A stretch of 64,000 nt of DNA from an uncultured Sulfurovum sp. (GCA_902727855.1 CACVAS010000105.1:1-64000); one strand, 5' to 3'; shown: positions 7,119 to 17,599, numbered from the stretch's first letter. Made by a program: numbers and translations. Notes: generated by a model not told the origin, from the letters alone.

Positions 7119-7678
7119 TGATTTCCTTTGAGTACATTGTGTACGGATTGTTTAATTTTATTATCAATATAGTGTAAATCTTTAGAGAATCTTATATGGC
7201 TTGATGATGTTGGAATATCAAGTGTTATCACACGATATTCTCTTAATTCATCTGTCTCTAATTCATGACCATTACGTGAGATAATAACCCAAATAATATT
7301 ATGGTTTAGCCATTCAAAATGATGCCATTTTGTCAGTGATTCTAGATTGTCTGAGCCAATGATAAGATATTGTACATTATACACTATATTAAAATGTTTT
7401 ACAGATTGAGAGGTTGGGGTACTTTTACCTTCAGATATTTCATAGTTATTTACCTTTACTTTATCTACATTATCAAAGAGTGTATGACACCATTCTAGCC
7501 TCTGTGTTGCGGATGCAAGTGAAGAGGATTTAAAAGGGTTTAAGTAAGCTGGCACCACAAGTAAAAGATCTATAGGTAGGTTTTTTATGGCGGTATTAAC
7601 AATCTCTTGATGTCCTAAGTGTGGGGGGTCGAAACTTCCTCCAAAAATAGCTACGATAGGCTTGTTCTTATTAACCAA
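7115..7678 (-). CDS. nadD: Nicotinate-nucleotide adenylyltransferase
   Basis: NadD converts nicotinate mononucleotide to deamido-NAD in NAD synthesis. The 187-residue product has the nucleotidyltransferase signature GGSFDPPHLGH (14-24), the G-S-D-N substrate loop (IIGSDNL) and a C-terminal TSSSHIRFS in place of the usual ISS-T/S-x-IR. The start is TTG at 7676-7678 after GAGG. It is divergent from gapA and co-transcribed with rsfS. Confidence 0.94.
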   Translation of the reverse strand: MVNKNKPIVAIFGGSFDPPHLGHQEIVNTAIKNLPIDLLLVVPAYLNPFKSSSLASATQRLEWCHTLFDNVDKVKVNNYEISEGKSTPTSQSVKHFNIVYNVQYLIIGSDNLESLTKWHHFEWLNHNIIWVIISRNGHELETDELREYRVITLDIPTSSSHIRFSKDLHYIDNKIKQSVHNVLKGNQ

Positions 7679-7740
7679 ATACTAACCTCATTTACTGTAA
7701 AATTGTTAGAATTTTAGCATAATAATTATAAGGGCAGACA

Positions 7741-8733
7741 ATGGCTGTAAAAGTGGCAATAAACGGACTAGGAAGAATTGGAAGATGTGTTGCAAGAATT
7801 ATTGCAGATAGAGAAGATATAGAACTAGTGGCGGTGAATGCCTCTGGTACAGAAGAGATGATTGAGTACAATGTTAAGTATGACTCAGTACATGGAACAA
7901 GAGCAGATGTAAGCGTTGAAAATGGATACCTCAATATTGGTGAGACAAAAGCTAAAATATTTGCACAGCGTGAGCTTTCTAAAATAGACTTTGCTTCTGT
8001 CGGTGCTGAATTGGTACTAGAGTGTACAGGTGCATTTTTAACACAAGAGTCTGTGCAACCATATTTAGACAATGGTGTGAAAAAAGTATTGTTTTCTGCG
8101 CCAGCCAAAGATGATACAGCAACATTTGTATTGGGTGCAAATGCGGATGAGTATGCAGGACAGACAGTCGTTTCGAATGCTTCATGTACTACCAATGGTT
8201 TAGCACCTTTAGCAAAAGTACTTGATGATGCGTTTGGTATAAGTAGTGGTCTTATGACGACGATTCACTCTTACACATCTTCTCAACCTATCTTAGATGG
8301 GAAACACAAAAAAGATCCAAGAAAAGGTCGCTCTGGGGCAACAAACTTAGTACCAACTACAACAGGTGCGGCTAAAGCTATTTCAAAAGTACTGCCTAAC
8401 TTAGCAGGTAAAATCAATGGACAAGCAATTAGAGTTCCCACGCCAGATGTATCGATGGTAGACTTAACGGTTAATCTTAATAAAGATGTAACAGTAGAAG
8501 ATGTACAAGAGGCATTTAAAGTTGCAAGTCTTGGTTCTCACAAGGGTATTTTAGGGGTAGATGATGAGTATAGAGTCTCTATGGATTTTGTAGGTGAAGA
8601 GCAGAGTACAGTGGTTGCACAAGATACCATTCAAGTCATTGATGGGAACATGGTTAAGGTACTCTCTTGGTACGACAATGAGTGGGGATACTCATGTCGC
8701 TTGGTAGATATGGCTGTACACATAAGTAAATAA
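7741..8733 (+). CDS. gap: Glyceraldehyde-3-phosphate dehydrogenase, type I
   Basis: This enzyme interconverts glyceraldehyde-3-phosphate and 1,3-bisphosphoglycerate using NAD(P). The 330-residue protein has the Rossmann motif NGLGRIGR (8-15), the catalytic Cys149 in SNASCTTN and the C-terminal WYDNEWGYS. It heads the glycolytic/gluconeogenic run gap-pgk-tpiA, with pgk 18 bases downstream. The ATG follows AGGGCAGAC. Confidence 0.97.
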   Translation: MAVKVAINGLGRIGRCVARIIADREDIELVAVNASGTEEMIEYNVKYDSVHGTRADVSVENGYLNIGETKAKIFAQRELSKIDFASVGAELVLECTGAFLTQESVQPYLDNGVKKVLFSAPAKDDTATFVLGANADEYAGQTVVSNASCTTNGLAPLAKVLDDAFGISSGLMTTIHSYTSSQPILDGKHKKDPRKGRSGATNLVPTTTGAAKAISKVLPNLAGKINGQAIRVPTPDVSMVDLTVNLNKDVTVEDVQEAFKVASLGSHKGILGVDDEYRVSMDFVGEEQSTVVAQDTIQVIDGNMVKVLSWYDNEWGYSCRLVDMAVHISK

Positions 8734-8751
8734 TTTTTAGGAGAGATTGAA

Positions 8752-9945
8752 TTGAAAACAATAAAAGAGTTAGATATAGAAGGTAAACGCGTTTTTATAA
8801 GATGTGACTTTAATGTACCTAAAGATGAATTTGGAAATATTACAGATGATAGACGTATTCGTTCTGCATTACAAACAATTCGTTACTGTATCGACAGAGA
8901 TTGTAAAATTATTTTAGCTTCACACTATGAAAGACCAGAACCAGGTAAATATGAAGAGAAGTTTTCACTTGTACCTGTAGCAAAGAGACTGCACTCTTTA
9001 CTCAAAATTAAAAGAGATATCTTTATGGCAGAAGATGTTGTAGGTGAAAGTGCCATCTCAAAAGCTTCTAAGCTTGAAGCAGGGGATGTACTCCTTCTTG
9101 AGAATTTACGTTATGAAGCTGGAGAGACTGAAAATGATCCAGATTTTGCAAAAAAACTGGCTAGCTTTGCAGATATCTATATCAATGATGCGTTTGGAGC
9201 ATGCCATAGAAAACACGCTTCTATTGATGCCATTACTGAATACTTTGATGCTGAACATAAAGCAGCAGGTTTTCTTATGGGCAAAGAGGTAAATTTCTTC
9301 TCTAAAATTTTAGAAAAACCTATACGTCCATTTGTAGCTGTTGTAGGTGGTTCAAAGGTTTCTGGAAAACTTCAGGCACTCACAAATCTTTTGCCTAAAG
9401 TAGATAAAGTGATTATTGGTGGTGGTATGGCTTTTACTTTCTTAAAAGCATTAGGACATGAGATAGGTAATTCATTGGTTGAAGATGATCTTATTGATGA
9501 AGCAAGTGACATTATGATTAAAGCCAAAGAGTTGGGTGTAAAATTTTATCTTCCTGTTGATGCAGTGGTTGCAGCAGAATTTTCTGAAAATACAACAGTT
9601 AAATTTTTGCCTATTCAAGAGATACCAGAAGGCTGGATGGGACTAGATATTGGCCCTGCGAGTACTAGGTTGTTTAGAGAAGCACTTAATGATGCACAAA
9701 CAATTATCTGGAATGGTCCTATGGGCGTGTATGAAATGGATAGATACTCTAAAGGAAGCATGGCTATGTCAAACAACATCGCTCAAACACATGCGACAAC
9801 TATAGTTGGTGGTGGTGACACTGCTGACGTGGTACAACAAGCTGGCGATGTAGATGAAATGACATTTATCTCTACAGGTGGGGGAGCAAGTTTAAAACTC
9901 ATAGAGGGCGTGTCACTTCCTGGACTTGAAGCTTTAAAGGGGTAA
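8752..9945 (+). CDS. pgk: Phosphoglycerate kinase
   Basis: Pgk transfers phosphate between 1,3-bisphosphoglycerate and ADP. The 397-residue product carries [11 protein letters not shown] (13-23), the substrate-binding HYERP and the nucleotide-binding GGGDTADVV with a C-terminal [13 protein letters not shown]. The start is TTG (8752) with an AGGAGAG site seven bases upstream. It is translated from the same transcript as gap. Confidence 0.97.
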   Translation: MKTIKELDIEGKRVFIRCDFNVPKDEFGNITDDRRIRSALQTIRYCIDRDCKIILASHYERPEPGKYEEKFSLVPVAKRLHSLLKIKRDIFMAEDVVGESAISKASKLEAGDVLLLENLRYEAGETENDPDFAKKLASFADIYINDAFGACHRKHASIDAITEYFDAEHKAAGFLMGKEVNFFSKILEKPIRPFVAVVGGSKVSGKLQALTNLLPKVDKVIIGGGMAFTFLKALGHEIGNSLVEDDLIDEASDIMIKAKELGVKFYLPVDAVVAAEFSENTTVKFLPIQEIPEGWMGLDIGPASTRLFREALNDAQTIIWNGPMGVYEMDRYSKGSMAMSNNIAQTHATTIVGGGDTADVVQQAGDVDEMTFISTGGGASLKLIEGVSLPGLEALKG

Positions 9946-9982
9946 CAAGGCTTTTAGAGTAAAGCTCAAATTCTCAAAACTT

Positions 9983-10052
9983 AAAAATGTGCATGAAGCA
10001 CTTTTTTAAGCTAGCTACTGTGACTACTTAACAAGTAGGCTCATGAAGCTAG
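9983..10052 (+). terminator. Tandem stem-loops between pgk and tpiA
   Basis: Two structures lie in the 129-base pgk-tpiA gap. The first (9983-10007) is GTGC/GCAC with flanking A and T runs, like an intrinsic terminator. The second (10011-10052) is nested: outer CTAGCT/AGCTAG, inner CTACTT/AAGTAG with a 3-base loop. They may reduce read-through into tpiA. Confidence 0.5.
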
Positions 10053-10074
10053 TTACATTATTAAGGAATAGATA

Positions 10075-10767
10075 GTGATTTATGCAGCAAATTTTAAAAC
10101 CAATCATACAAGAAAAAGTACCGAACTATATCTTCAAGAGTTAAGTCTTAATATAAAAGCTAAAAATGTAGATGACAAAGTCTATATTTTCCCTCCTGCT
10201 ACTGCGATGGATAGTTATGAGGGTGACTTTACTATAGGTACACAAAATGCTTATGCCGCGCACCATGGTGCATACACAGGTGAGATAGGTATAGAACAAC
10301 TAGATGAATTTGGTATTAAAACTATACTTATAGGACACAGTGAAAGACGAGAGTACTTGGGTGAGTCTCAAGAAAAAGTGTCCCAAAAGTTCTCTTTTTT
10401 CCAAGAAGAGGGGTTTGAAATCATCTACTGTATTGGCGAGCCTTTAGAGATTCGTGAAAAGGGTTTTGAAGCAGTCATGAAGTATTTACTCGCGCAATTT
10501 GACGGCATAGATATAAACTACGATAGATTGATTGTTGCTTATGAACCTATTTGGGCCATAGGAACAGGAAGATCTGCAACGGTTGAAGAGATATCTACCA
10601 CACATAGAGCATTGAAAAAAGCCATAGATAATAAACCACTACTTTATGGTGGTTCTGCAAAACCTTCCAACATTAAAGAGATAACAAGTATCGCTGGGGT
10701 AGATGGCGTACTTGTAGGCTCTGCATCACTTGACGCAGAGAGTTTTTCTGAAATGATTTTGTCGTAA
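10075..10767 (+). CDS. tpiA: Triosephosphate isomerase
   Basis: TpiA interconverts dihydroxyacetone phosphate and glyceraldehyde-3-phosphate. The 230-residue product is on the short side, as in other Campylobacterota. It keeps the substrate residues Asn6 and Lys8 (NFKTN), the electrophile His88 (GHSERR), the catalytic Glu157 (AYEPIWAIGTG) and the phosphate loop GGSAKP. The start is GTG at 10075 after AAGGAA. A terminator separates it from convergent nusA. Confidence 0.96.
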   Translation: MIYAANFKTNHTRKSTELYLQELSLNIKAKNVDDKVYIFPPATAMDSYEGDFTIGTQNAYAAHHGAYTGEIGIEQLDEFGIKTILIGHSERREYLGESQEKVSQKFSFFQEEGFEIIYCIGEPLEIREKGFEAVMKYLLAQFDGIDINYDRLIVAYEPIWAIGTGRSATVEEISTTHRALKKAIDNKPLLYGGSAKPSNIKEITSIAGVDGVLVGSASLDAESFSEMILS

Positions 10768-10777
10768 CCAGCACAGA

Positions 10778-10792
10778 TAGGGTAAAACCCTA
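10778..10792. terminator. Bidirectional terminator tpiA/nusA
   Basis: A perfect hairpin TAGGGT / ACCCTA with an AAA loop sits between the convergent tpiA and nusA genes. GTAAC and GTTAC further out could extend the pairing. Confidence 0.65.
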
Positions 10793-10801
10793 AGTTACAT
10801 A

Positions 10802-11965
10802 CTATTTAAATAAATCTTCCAATGCAGATGTATCTGTTGTTTTTGCTACTTCATTAGGCTCAGATGAGTCTACTTGTCTTTCTGTGACACCTTCAATTTC
10901 ATTAAGTTCAATGGTATAACCTGTAAGCATAGAAGCTAGACGTATGTTTATTCCTGATTTACCAATGGCTTTTGCTTTTTGGTCACCTGTGATGTTTACC
11001 ATAGCTTTTTTCTCAGCTGCATCTACTTTAACTGTTTGTACAATAGCAGGACTTAATGCACGTGTAATATAAACTTCAGGGATAGGTGAGTATTCAATAC
11101 AGTCAATGTTCTCACCTGAAAGCTCTTGACTTACAGCGTTAATACGTACACCTTTTACACCAACGGCAGCACCAATAGGGTCAACATTCATCTGCTCAGT
11201 TTTGAGTGAAATTTTAGCTCTCTCACCAGGAATTCTAGCTGCATTAATAATCTCAACCACGCCATCATCAATTTCAGGTACTTCAGAAGTCATAAGGGCT
11301 TCTAAGAACTTTGGAGAGGTACGTGTGAGTTCAAGAAATAGTCCATACTCTTTGTCAACAGTGACAAATCTAAGAAGTGCTCTGATACTGTCACCGCGTT
11401 TAAACTTTTCACCTTTTATACGGTTTCTTAAGCTCATGACACCTTTGAGTTCACCTATTTCTACATAGGTGTTATCATCTGCGTCAATACGGTTGACTGT
11501 TCCTAGCATCACTGAACCGACTTTTTCTTTGTATTTTTCAAAAATGTCTTGTTCTATACGTCTTTGAATATGGTATTCGAGTTCTCTGAAGAGGTTTGCT
11601 GAAGCTGTACGTCCATGCTCTTCTAAGATAAATTCTTCTTTGAGTTGGTCACCGATTTCCAAAGAATCATCAAACTCTAGTGCTTCACTAAGAGGCATAA
11701 ATCCATCAGATTCAATCATCTCTTTATTGTCACCATATCCAACTTCTTCCATCAGTTGTGCATCGCCATCTGCTACCACGGTAATGACTTTATTGACAGC
11801 GTAGGTTTTTGTGTCATCATCTATGAGAACTTCAAAGGCACTTGTACGTGTAGTAAGTTTTTTTGCAGTGTTAATGAGTGCTTCTTTAAAAGCATCTAAA
11901 GCATGCTCTTGTGTGATGTTTTTTTCGTGGGCGATTGCCTCTATAATATCTAATATTTTTTCCAT
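10802..11965 (-). CDS. nusA: Transcription termination/antitermination factor NusA
   Basis: NusA binds RNA polymerase and RNA to modulate pausing, termination and antitermination. The 387-residue protein has an N-terminal polymerase-binding domain (about 1-125), an S1 domain (about 135-205, VGSVMLGTVNRIDADDNTYVEIGELKGVMS) and tandem KH domains (from about 215) including DPIGAAVGVKGVRINAVSQELSGE and KAIGKSGINIRLASMLTG. There is no C-terminal acidic repeat, as expected outside gammaproteobacteria. Confidence 0.96.
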   Translation of the reverse strand: MEKILDIIEAIAHEKNITQEHALDAFKEALINTAKKLTTRTSAFEVLIDDDTKTYAVNKVITVVADGDAQLMEEVGYGDNKEMIESDGFMPLSEALEFDDSLEIGDQLKEEFILEEHGRTASANLFRELEYHIQRRIEQDIFEKYKEKVGSVMLGTVNRIDADDNTYVEIGELKGVMSLRNRIKGEKFKRGDSIRALLRFVTVDKEYGLFLELTRTSPKFLEALMTSEVPEIDDGVVEIINAARIPGERAKISLKTEQMNVDPIGAAVGVKGVRINAVSQELSGENIDCIEYSPIPEVYITRALSPAIVQTVKVDAAEKKAMVNITGDQKAKAIGKSGINIRLASMLTGYTIELNEIEGVTERQVDSSEPNEVAKTTDTSALEDLFK

Positions 11966-12137
11966 TTTTTGAGTGCCTAATATAGTAAAATTTTCAAATA
12001 CACCGCTACAAGAGGTAACATAACAGCGTCAATAACATCTTGGGGGGTTTTTTTTGAAGATGAAGATTATAGCTAATCAAACCTTTACTGAAAATAAAGT
12101 ATACTCCTAGCAATGAATACAAACAAAGGTCTTATAG

Positions 12138-12377
12138 ATGAAATTGAAACTTGCTAGAACAACGTTAAGTGCAAAACCTAAAACGATAGAGTTAAAAAAG
12201 TTGGAAGAAGAACTAGCGAATAAATCTATATTTTATTTTGACAAAGATAATTCACATAAAGAACTTAAAGAGATGATTGAATTTTTTGAAGAGAAGAGCT
12301 TTTCGGTCTATATGCGTGAGGTTAAATACGGATTAGATGAAAATGAATACATCTACGAAGTACATATCATAGCATAA
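12138..12377 (+). CDS. HP0268-family protein
   Basis: The 79-residue product resembles the small Helicobacter protein HP0268, described as a nicking endonuclease/RNase-like fold. The shape matches: MKLKLAR start, a central helix KEMIEFFEEKSFSVYMREVKYG and a C-terminal strand. Immediately downstream is miaB and then a DUF374 gene, the same order as HP0268-HP0269-HP0270, which strengthens the identification. The ATG at 12138 follows AAAGGTC. A TATACT -10 lies about 35 bases upstream. Confidence 0.75.
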   Translation: MKLKLARTTLSAKPKTIELKKLEEELANKSIFYFDKDNSHKELKEMIEFFEEKSFSVYMREVKYGLDENEYIYEVHIIA

Positions 12378-12386
12378 GAGAATTGA

Positions 12387-13682
12387 TTGAAAAAATTATT
12401 TATAGAAACACTTGGATGTGCAATGAATGTTCGCGACAGCGAACATATGATTGCAGAACTAAACGAAAAAGAACCCTACGAACTTACTGAAACACTTTCC
12501 GAAGCTGACCTTATTATTATAAACACATGTTCTGTTAGAGAAAAGCCTGTGGCTAAACTATTTTCTGAAATTGGTGTTTTCAAAAAACATAGAAAAGAGG
12601 GTGCTAAAATAGGTGTAGCAGGATGTACTGCGTCTCATTTAGGTAAAGAGATTATTAAACGTGCGCCTGTGGTAGACTTTGTGTTAGGTGCAAGAAATGT
12701 TTCTAAAATTAATGAAGTTGTCAACAGTAAGCATGCTGTAGAAGTAAGTACAGACTTTGATGAAAGTACTTATGCATTTGGTGAGTATAGATCAAACCCA
12801 TTCAAGGCAATGGTAAATATCTCTATAGGATGTGATAAATCATGTACCTTTTGTATTGTACCAGCAACAAGAGGTGATGAGATATCAATTCCTTCAGAGT
12901 TAATTATGCAAGAGATTACCAAAGCAGTTAAAACTGGGGCCAAAGAGGTGATGCTTTTAGGACAAAATGTGAATAACTATGGAAGACGCTTTGGTTCATC
13001 AGACGAGAAATGTGATTTTACACAGTTATTGCAAAAGATTTCTACTATTGAAGGCTTAGAACGTATACGTTTTACCTCTCCTCACCCCTTACATATGGAC
13101 AATGCATTTATCGAAGAATTTGCTTCAAATCCAAAAGTATGTAAACAAATACATGTACCGTTGCAGAGTGGCTCAACCTCATTACTACAAGCGATGAAAA
13201 GAGGTTACAGTAAAGAAAACTTTATCAACCGTTGTGCAAAGATACGTGCATTATGCCCAGAAGCGACTATTTCTACAGATGTTATTGTAGGGTTTCCTGG
13301 TGAAAGTGATGAAGACTTTTTAGATACGATGGATGTGTTAGAAACAGTACGTTTTGAACAGATGTTTTCTTTTAAATATTCTCCTCGACCTCACACGGAA
13401 GCGGCAGAGTATACAAATCAGATAGATGCTACCATTGCAGGGGAACGTTTGACAAAATTACAAGCAAGACATACTGAAATACTCGATGAAGTGATGGATG
13501 CACAAATGGGTAGGGTACATAAAGTATATTTTGATGAATTGAAGCCAAATGGCAGAGTATCTGGACGTTCAGATGATGGAAAGCTCTTTTTTGTTGAAGG
13601 GAGTGAGGAGTTATTGGGAAAAATTTTAGAGGTGAAGGTAACCAAAACATCAAGAGGTGCACTTGATGGTGTACTTCTCTAG
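12387..13682 (+). CDS. miaB: tRNA-i(6)A37 methylthiotransferase MiaB
   Basis: MiaB is a radical-SAM enzyme that adds the 2-methylthio group to isopentenyl-A37 of tRNAs reading U-starting codons. The 431-residue protein has the UPF0004 domain with cluster cysteines Cys11, Cys48 and Cys80, the radical-SAM CxxxCxxC at Cys149/153/156 ([13 protein letters not shown]) and a C-terminal TRAM domain (about 370-431). The start is TTG at 12387, nine bases after the preceding gene. Confidence 0.96.
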   Translation: MKKLFIETLGCAMNVRDSEHMIAELNEKEPYELTETLSEADLIIINTCSVREKPVAKLFSEIGVFKKHRKEGAKIGVAGCTASHLGKEIIKRAPVVDFVLGARNVSKINEVVNSKHAVEVSTDFDESTYAFGEYRSNPFKAMVNISIGCDKSCTFCIVPATRGDEISIPSELIMQEITKAVKTGAKEVMLLGQNVNNYGRRFGSSDEKCDFTQLLQKISTIEGLERIRFTSPHPLHMDNAFIEEFASNPKVCKQIHVPLQSGSTSLLQAMKRGYSKENFINRCAKIRALCPEATISTDVIVGFPGESDEDFLDTMDVLETVRFEQMFSFKYSPRPHTEAAEYTNQIDATIAGERLTKLQARHTEILDEVMDAQMGRVHKVYFDELKPNGRVSGRSDDGKLFFVEGSEELLGKILEVKVTKTSRGALDGVLL

Positions 13683-13691
13683 GAAATACAC

Positions 13692-14312
13692 ATGAAAGCG
13701 TTTACTAGAAGGGTAGGCGAACTAGTCATCCCTTCATTGGGTTACTTATTAATGCGTTTTATTTGGTTTACTTCACGTAAAAAGTTTCATTATATTACCC
13801 CCATAGATGATTCACAACATGTCTGTGTTTGTTGGCATGGAGAATTGTTTATGTCACCACAAGCCTATCGGCATATACATAAAAAGCATCCTGCTTCTGC
13901 TATTATCTCTACACATTTTGATGGTTCTTTAATAGCTGGTACATTAGCAAAGTTCAGTATTAGATCACTACGAGGTTCTAGTCGTAAAGGTGCGAAGCAA
14001 GTACTTATTCAAGCATTTAAAAGTATTAAACAAGGTGAAGAGGTTCTTATTACACCAGATGGGCCAAAGGGTCCAAGACACACTATGAGTGATGGTGCCA
14101 TTGGTATAGCTCTTAAGTCTAAACTTCCTATCTTTGTCATGAATTTTCAAGCAAAATGCTATTGGCAGTTAAGTTCATGGGACAAGTTTGTGATACCTAA
14201 ACCATTTACACAAGTAGATTTTTACATACAAAGTATCTCTTTAGAGGGAATGGATTTAGAAGAGGCTAAAGTGTATTTGTCTTCACACATGTTAGCACAT
14301 ACTATTGAGTGA
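13692..14312 (+). CDS. DUF374 lysophospholipid acyltransferase-like protein
   Basis: The 206-residue protein belongs to the DUF374 branch of LPLAT acyltransferases. It has an N-terminal hydrophobic segment (LVIPSLGYLLMRFIWF), a catalytic-type motif CWHGELFMSP, the segment THFDGSLIAGTLAKF and the strongly conserved ITPDGPKGPRHTMSDGA. The family acylates lipid A-like or phospholipid acceptors at the inner membrane; the exact substrate is not shown here. It sits between miaB and a Xer-type recombinase whose start overlaps its stop. Confidence 0.85.
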   Translation: MKAFTRRVGELVIPSLGYLLMRFIWFTSRKKFHYITPIDDSQHVCVCWHGELFMSPQAYRHIHKKHPASAIISTHFDGSLIAGTLAKFSIRSLRGSSRKGAKQVLIQAFKSIKQGEEVLITPDGPKGPRHTMSDGAIGIALKSKLPIFVMNFQAKCYWQLSSWDKFVIPKPFTQVDFYIQSISLEGMDLEEAKVYLSSHMLAHTIE

Positions 14313-15159
14313 CAATATAAAAATGGGACTTGAAGACTTAGCACAAAAAAGTGAAGATTTTTTGGATTATCTGTTTTCTGTTCGGGGATACTCTGAACTC
14401 TCTATTACTACGTACGAAATAGCACTTAGACAAATGATGGAGTCAAGCCATTTTTATGAAGAAGAAGGAGTAAATGTTTTAGATATTACGCCTTTTCGTT
14501 TTCATATGGTCAAAAATAGCAAAAAAACAATTGTAAAAAAACTCTCAGCAGTACGCTCCTTTGTTAAGTATTTAGAAGAACAGTGTCATTTTTATGTAAA
14601 ACTTATAGGAGATGAGACTATTAAGGTAACTCAGAGCCTTCCTAAACCTATAGAAGAGAGCTACATAGTAGAAGTCTTAGCACAAGCGAATATTGAGGAG
14701 AAACTGCTTATTTCGATGCTTTATGGCTTGGGTTTACGTATCTCAGAATTGAGTCAGCTTAGACTTGATGCTATAAAAAATAATTGGGTACAAATTCATG
14801 GTAAAGGAAATAAGGTGAGGGAACTTCCAATACTCCCGAATTTACAAAAACTTATAGCACTTTACATGAAAGAAAAACACCCTAAAAAGTATCTTTTTGA
14901 AAAAGGCAACGCACCTATGAATGTTGCTCAGTTACGTTACATGATGACGAAGCTTTTTAAAGCTTCTGGTATTAAGGCAACCCCCCATCAGTTACGACAC
15001 TCTTTTGCCACACATTTACTAAACAATGGGGCTCGCATAGCAGATGTTTCAGAACTGCTTGGACATGAGACTATGGCAACGACACAAGTCTATACGAAAC
15101 TTGGAAGTGTGAAAAAAATGCAAGAGTATATGAAAGCACACCCTTTGATTGAAAAATGA
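14305..15159 (+). CDS. Xer-type tyrosine recombinase
   Basis: The 284-residue protein has the chromosome-dimer-resolving recombinase layout: a SAM-like core-binding domain (12-95) and a catalytic domain with Arg145 (GLGLRISEL), Lys in HGKGNKVRELP, His228 and Arg231 (HQLRHSFATHLL), His254 (LLGHETMATT) and Tyr263 (QVYTKL). Campylobacterota usually carry one such enzyme, XerH, acting at difH. Its housekeeping neighbours suggest this is that enzyme rather than a mobile-element integrase. The start is TTG 14305, overlapping the preceding stop; an ATG lies six codons in. Confidence 0.85.
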   Translation: MSDNIKMGLEDLAQKSEDFLDYLFSVRGYSELSITTYEIALRQMMESSHFYEEEGVNVLDITPFRFHMVKNSKKTIVKKLSAVRSFVKYLEEQCHFYVKLIGDETIKVTQSLPKPIEESYIVEVLAQANIEEKLLISMLYGLGLRISELSQLRLDAIKNNWVQIHGKGNKVRELPILPNLQKLIALYMKEKHPKKYLFEKGNAPMNVAQLRYMMTKLFKASGIKATPHQLRHSFATHLLNNGARIADVSELLGHETMATTQVYTKLGSVKKMQEYMKAHPLIEK

Positions 15160-15163
15160 AGAA

Positions 15164-16147
15164 TCAGGAATTAGAAATTAGGAATTTTGGTTCTATATTT
15201 TTTTCAAAAATATAGGGTCTTATTTTATTGGGTATTTTTGCTACTCTGCATGCTTCTTTAAATTTTTTAGGCATGGGAAGAGTTAAATAGGGAGATATAT
15301 AAAGTAAATCATCTTGTAATTCAACAACCCATTCTCCACCTAAAACCAGAGAGTTTTCTTTTTCTACTTCTTTACGTTGTGCTGCAGAAAGTAAGTAGCC
15401 TAGTGTTTTTAGGGTGAGATCAGTTGCTTTTACTTTCGTGTTTATATTTTCAAGTTTGGTAATACGAAGAGAGCCTTCTTTATAAATGGTTTCAAACCCA
15501 CTCTCAAGTATTTCTTTGTCAACTCTTAAGTAATCAAAGCTTCTTTGTATTCCCTCTTTATATTCAGAAAGAAGTGCATCTGAAAACTGTTCTCGAAACT
15601 TGTTACGTTCATACTTCGGATTGGTATTACTTTCATCTATAAAGTAAGGGTATGCATTGTCCTCTAGGTAGTGTAGTAGTTCTTCTTTTGCATACGGTAG
15701 TAAGGGACGGAGTAAAGTATAGTTTTCTTTTTGTGTGAGAGGTTCAAGTCCTACAAGCTCGCTGACACCTGCGCCTTTAGTGAGTCGCATGAGTAACCAC
15801 TCTAGTTGGTCACCCAGTTGGTGTGCAGTGAGTAGATTATCATAGCCTTCTATCTGTATGAGTGACTCAAAAAACTCATAACGAAAATTTCTTGCTTTTT
15901 GTTCAAAATGTGCATTATATTGGGGTGCTTGAATACTATGACAAAAGAGCTTGTGTTGTTTTGCTAATGTTTTAGCGTGAGTCACTTCTTTTTTACTCTG
16001 TTTTCTTACATTATAGTCAACGATGGCAATGTCAAACTTAATGTTGTTTTCTAGAAGCAGAAAAAAGAGAGCAGAAGAGTCTACTCCTGCTGAAAATGCT
16101 AAGAGATTTTTCTTATTTTGTAAGTTATTTAAATCAAGCGTTAACAT
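15164..16147 (-). CDS. tilS: tRNA(Ile)-lysidine synthetase
   Basis: TilS converts C34 of tRNA-Ile(CAU) to lysidine so that it reads AUA. The 327-residue protein has the PP-loop SAGVDSSAL (19-27, Ala for the second Gly), the HQLGDQLEWLLMRLTKGAG segment and the conserved YERNKFRE. It lacks the long C-terminal domains of the E. coli enzyme, as in other short TilS forms. Its start overlaps the end of rimO. Confidence 0.93.
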   Translation of the reverse strand: MLTLDLNNLQNKKNLLAFSAGVDSSALFFLLLENNIKFDIAIVDYNVRKQSKKEVTHAKTLAKQHKLFCHSIQAPQYNAHFEQKARNFRYEFFESLIQIEGYDNLLTAHQLGDQLEWLLMRLTKGAGVSELVGLEPLTQKENYTLLRPLLPYAKEELLHYLEDNAYPYFIDESNTNPKYERNKFREQFSDALLSEYKEGIQRSFDYLRVDKEILESGFETIYKEGSLRITKLENINTKVKATDLTLKTLGYLLSAAQRKEVEKENSLVLGGEWVVELQDDLLYISPYLTLPMPKKFKEACRVAKIPNKIRPYIFEKNIEPKFLISNS

Positions 16148-17457
16148 GCTTTATGAAGTGTAGCTAATAATTGAGAACCCACTAACTCTGTGACTGTTGC
16201 TTCATAATAATCCCCATACTGTACAGGTAAATCAGAAGTATCATTGATGAGCACTTCTCCATCTATGTCTACTGCCCAGTTTTGAGGTCTTGCAGAGAGT
16301 AAGTATTCATGTTCATCACTTTGACCATCTATAGCGACTATAATAGTTTGACCTACCATGGATTTTAATGAATCTTGTGTAGAGTCTTCTGCAATTTCAC
16401 CTAATATGTCTGCTCTCATATCAATCGTCTCTTGTGGTATTTGCTCTAGGGTGTATGCAGAGGTAGTTTCCTCATTTGAATAAGCAAAGGTATTGAACCT
16501 ATCAAATTTAAAATCTTTCATAAAAGCACAAAGTCTTTTGAAACTTTCATCATTTTCACCAGGGTGACCAGCTATGAGAGAGGTACGCACAAATGCGTTA
16601 GGTTTAGATTTCATATATTCTAATAGTGCAATCGTTTTTTGCTCACCAAAACCTCGTTTCATCGTTTTAAGTACAGTATCATCTATATGCTGAATAGGCA
16701 TATCATAGTAGGTTTGAAATATATGTGAATCTGAAATAGCATCCACTAAATCAAAAGTAGTGGTACTAGGGTAGAGGTATAAAATACGTGCTGACTTAAT
16801 ACCTTCAATATTTTCTACTGACTTTATAAGCTCTATGAGTCCATTGGATAGTTTCATATCTCGTCCATAACTTGAACTGTCTTGTGAAATAAAAGAAAAA
16901 TCTGTATAGCCATCTGCTACTAGCATAGTTACTTCTTTAACAATAGAAGAGAGGGAGCGTGAATGTAACTTACCTTTAAAACTTGGGATGGCACAAAACG
17001 AACAAGCTTGATTACAGCCTTCAGCTATCTTAATGTAGGCATGGTAATTTGATCCAGTAATGACTCTACCAGAAGTTTCTGTTGCCAGATAAACTTCAGG
17101 AGTGAAGGTACTCTGCTTAGATGCAATGAGTTCATCTATCTTTTCATAGTCACCTACACCTGTAAAAATGTCTATTTCAGGGATATCTGCTTGTAGTTCT
17201 TCTCTATAGCGTTCAGTGAGACACCCTGACATGACTAGTATAGAGTTTTCTTTACGTTCATCATGTAAATTGAGTACAGTGTTAATACTCTCTTCTTTTG
17301 CAGCATCTATAAAACCACAGGTATTGACAATAATGACATCTGCATTGGTATTATCATCAGTGATTTCATACTCTTTAAGTCGACCAAGCATTACCTCGCT
17401 ATCAACAAGGTTTTTGGTACATCCTAGACTTACTAGGTGTAGTTTTTTAGTGTTCAT
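16141..17457 (-). CDS. rimO: Ribosomal protein S12 methylthiotransferase RimO
   Basis: RimO is the MiaB paralogue that methylthiolates an aspartate of ribosomal protein uS12. The 438-residue product has SLGCTKNLVDSE with Cys13, then Cys47 and Cys79, the radical-SAM motif Cys148-x3-Cys152-x2-Cys155 (EGCNQACSFCAIP) and a C-terminal TRAM domain. The CTKNLVDSE signature separates it from MiaB. It forms an operon with tilS. Confidence 0.96.
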   Translation of the reverse strand: MNTKKLHLVSLGCTKNLVDSEVMLGRLKEYEITDDNTNADVIIVNTCGFIDAAKEESINTVLNLHDERKENSILVMSGCLTERYREELQADIPEIDIFTGVGDYEKIDELIASKQSTFTPEVYLATETSGRVITGSNYHAYIKIAEGCNQACSFCAIPSFKGKLHSRSLSSIVKEVTMLVADGYTDFSFISQDSSSYGRDMKLSNGLIELIKSVENIEGIKSARILYLYPSTTTFDLVDAISDSHIFQTYYDMPIQHIDDTVLKTMKRGFGEQKTIALLEYMKSKPNAFVRTSLIAGHPGENDESFKRLCAFMKDFKFDRFNTFAYSNEETTSAYTLEQIPQETIDMRADILGEIAEDSTQDSLKSMVGQTIIVAIDGQSDEHEYLLSARPQNWAVDIDGEVLINDTSDLPVQYGDYYEATVTELVGSQLLATLHKAC

Positions 17458-17599
17458 TTAGGACCTTATTGTATTGTAGGGTAGTTTTTATAAACATGGA
17501 TACTCTTTTAATAATATACTTTTTTAGCATTATATCTAAATGCTTATAAGGTTAAAAAAATGTACGATAAAAGATTGGAAATTTAGAAATAAGAAGGTT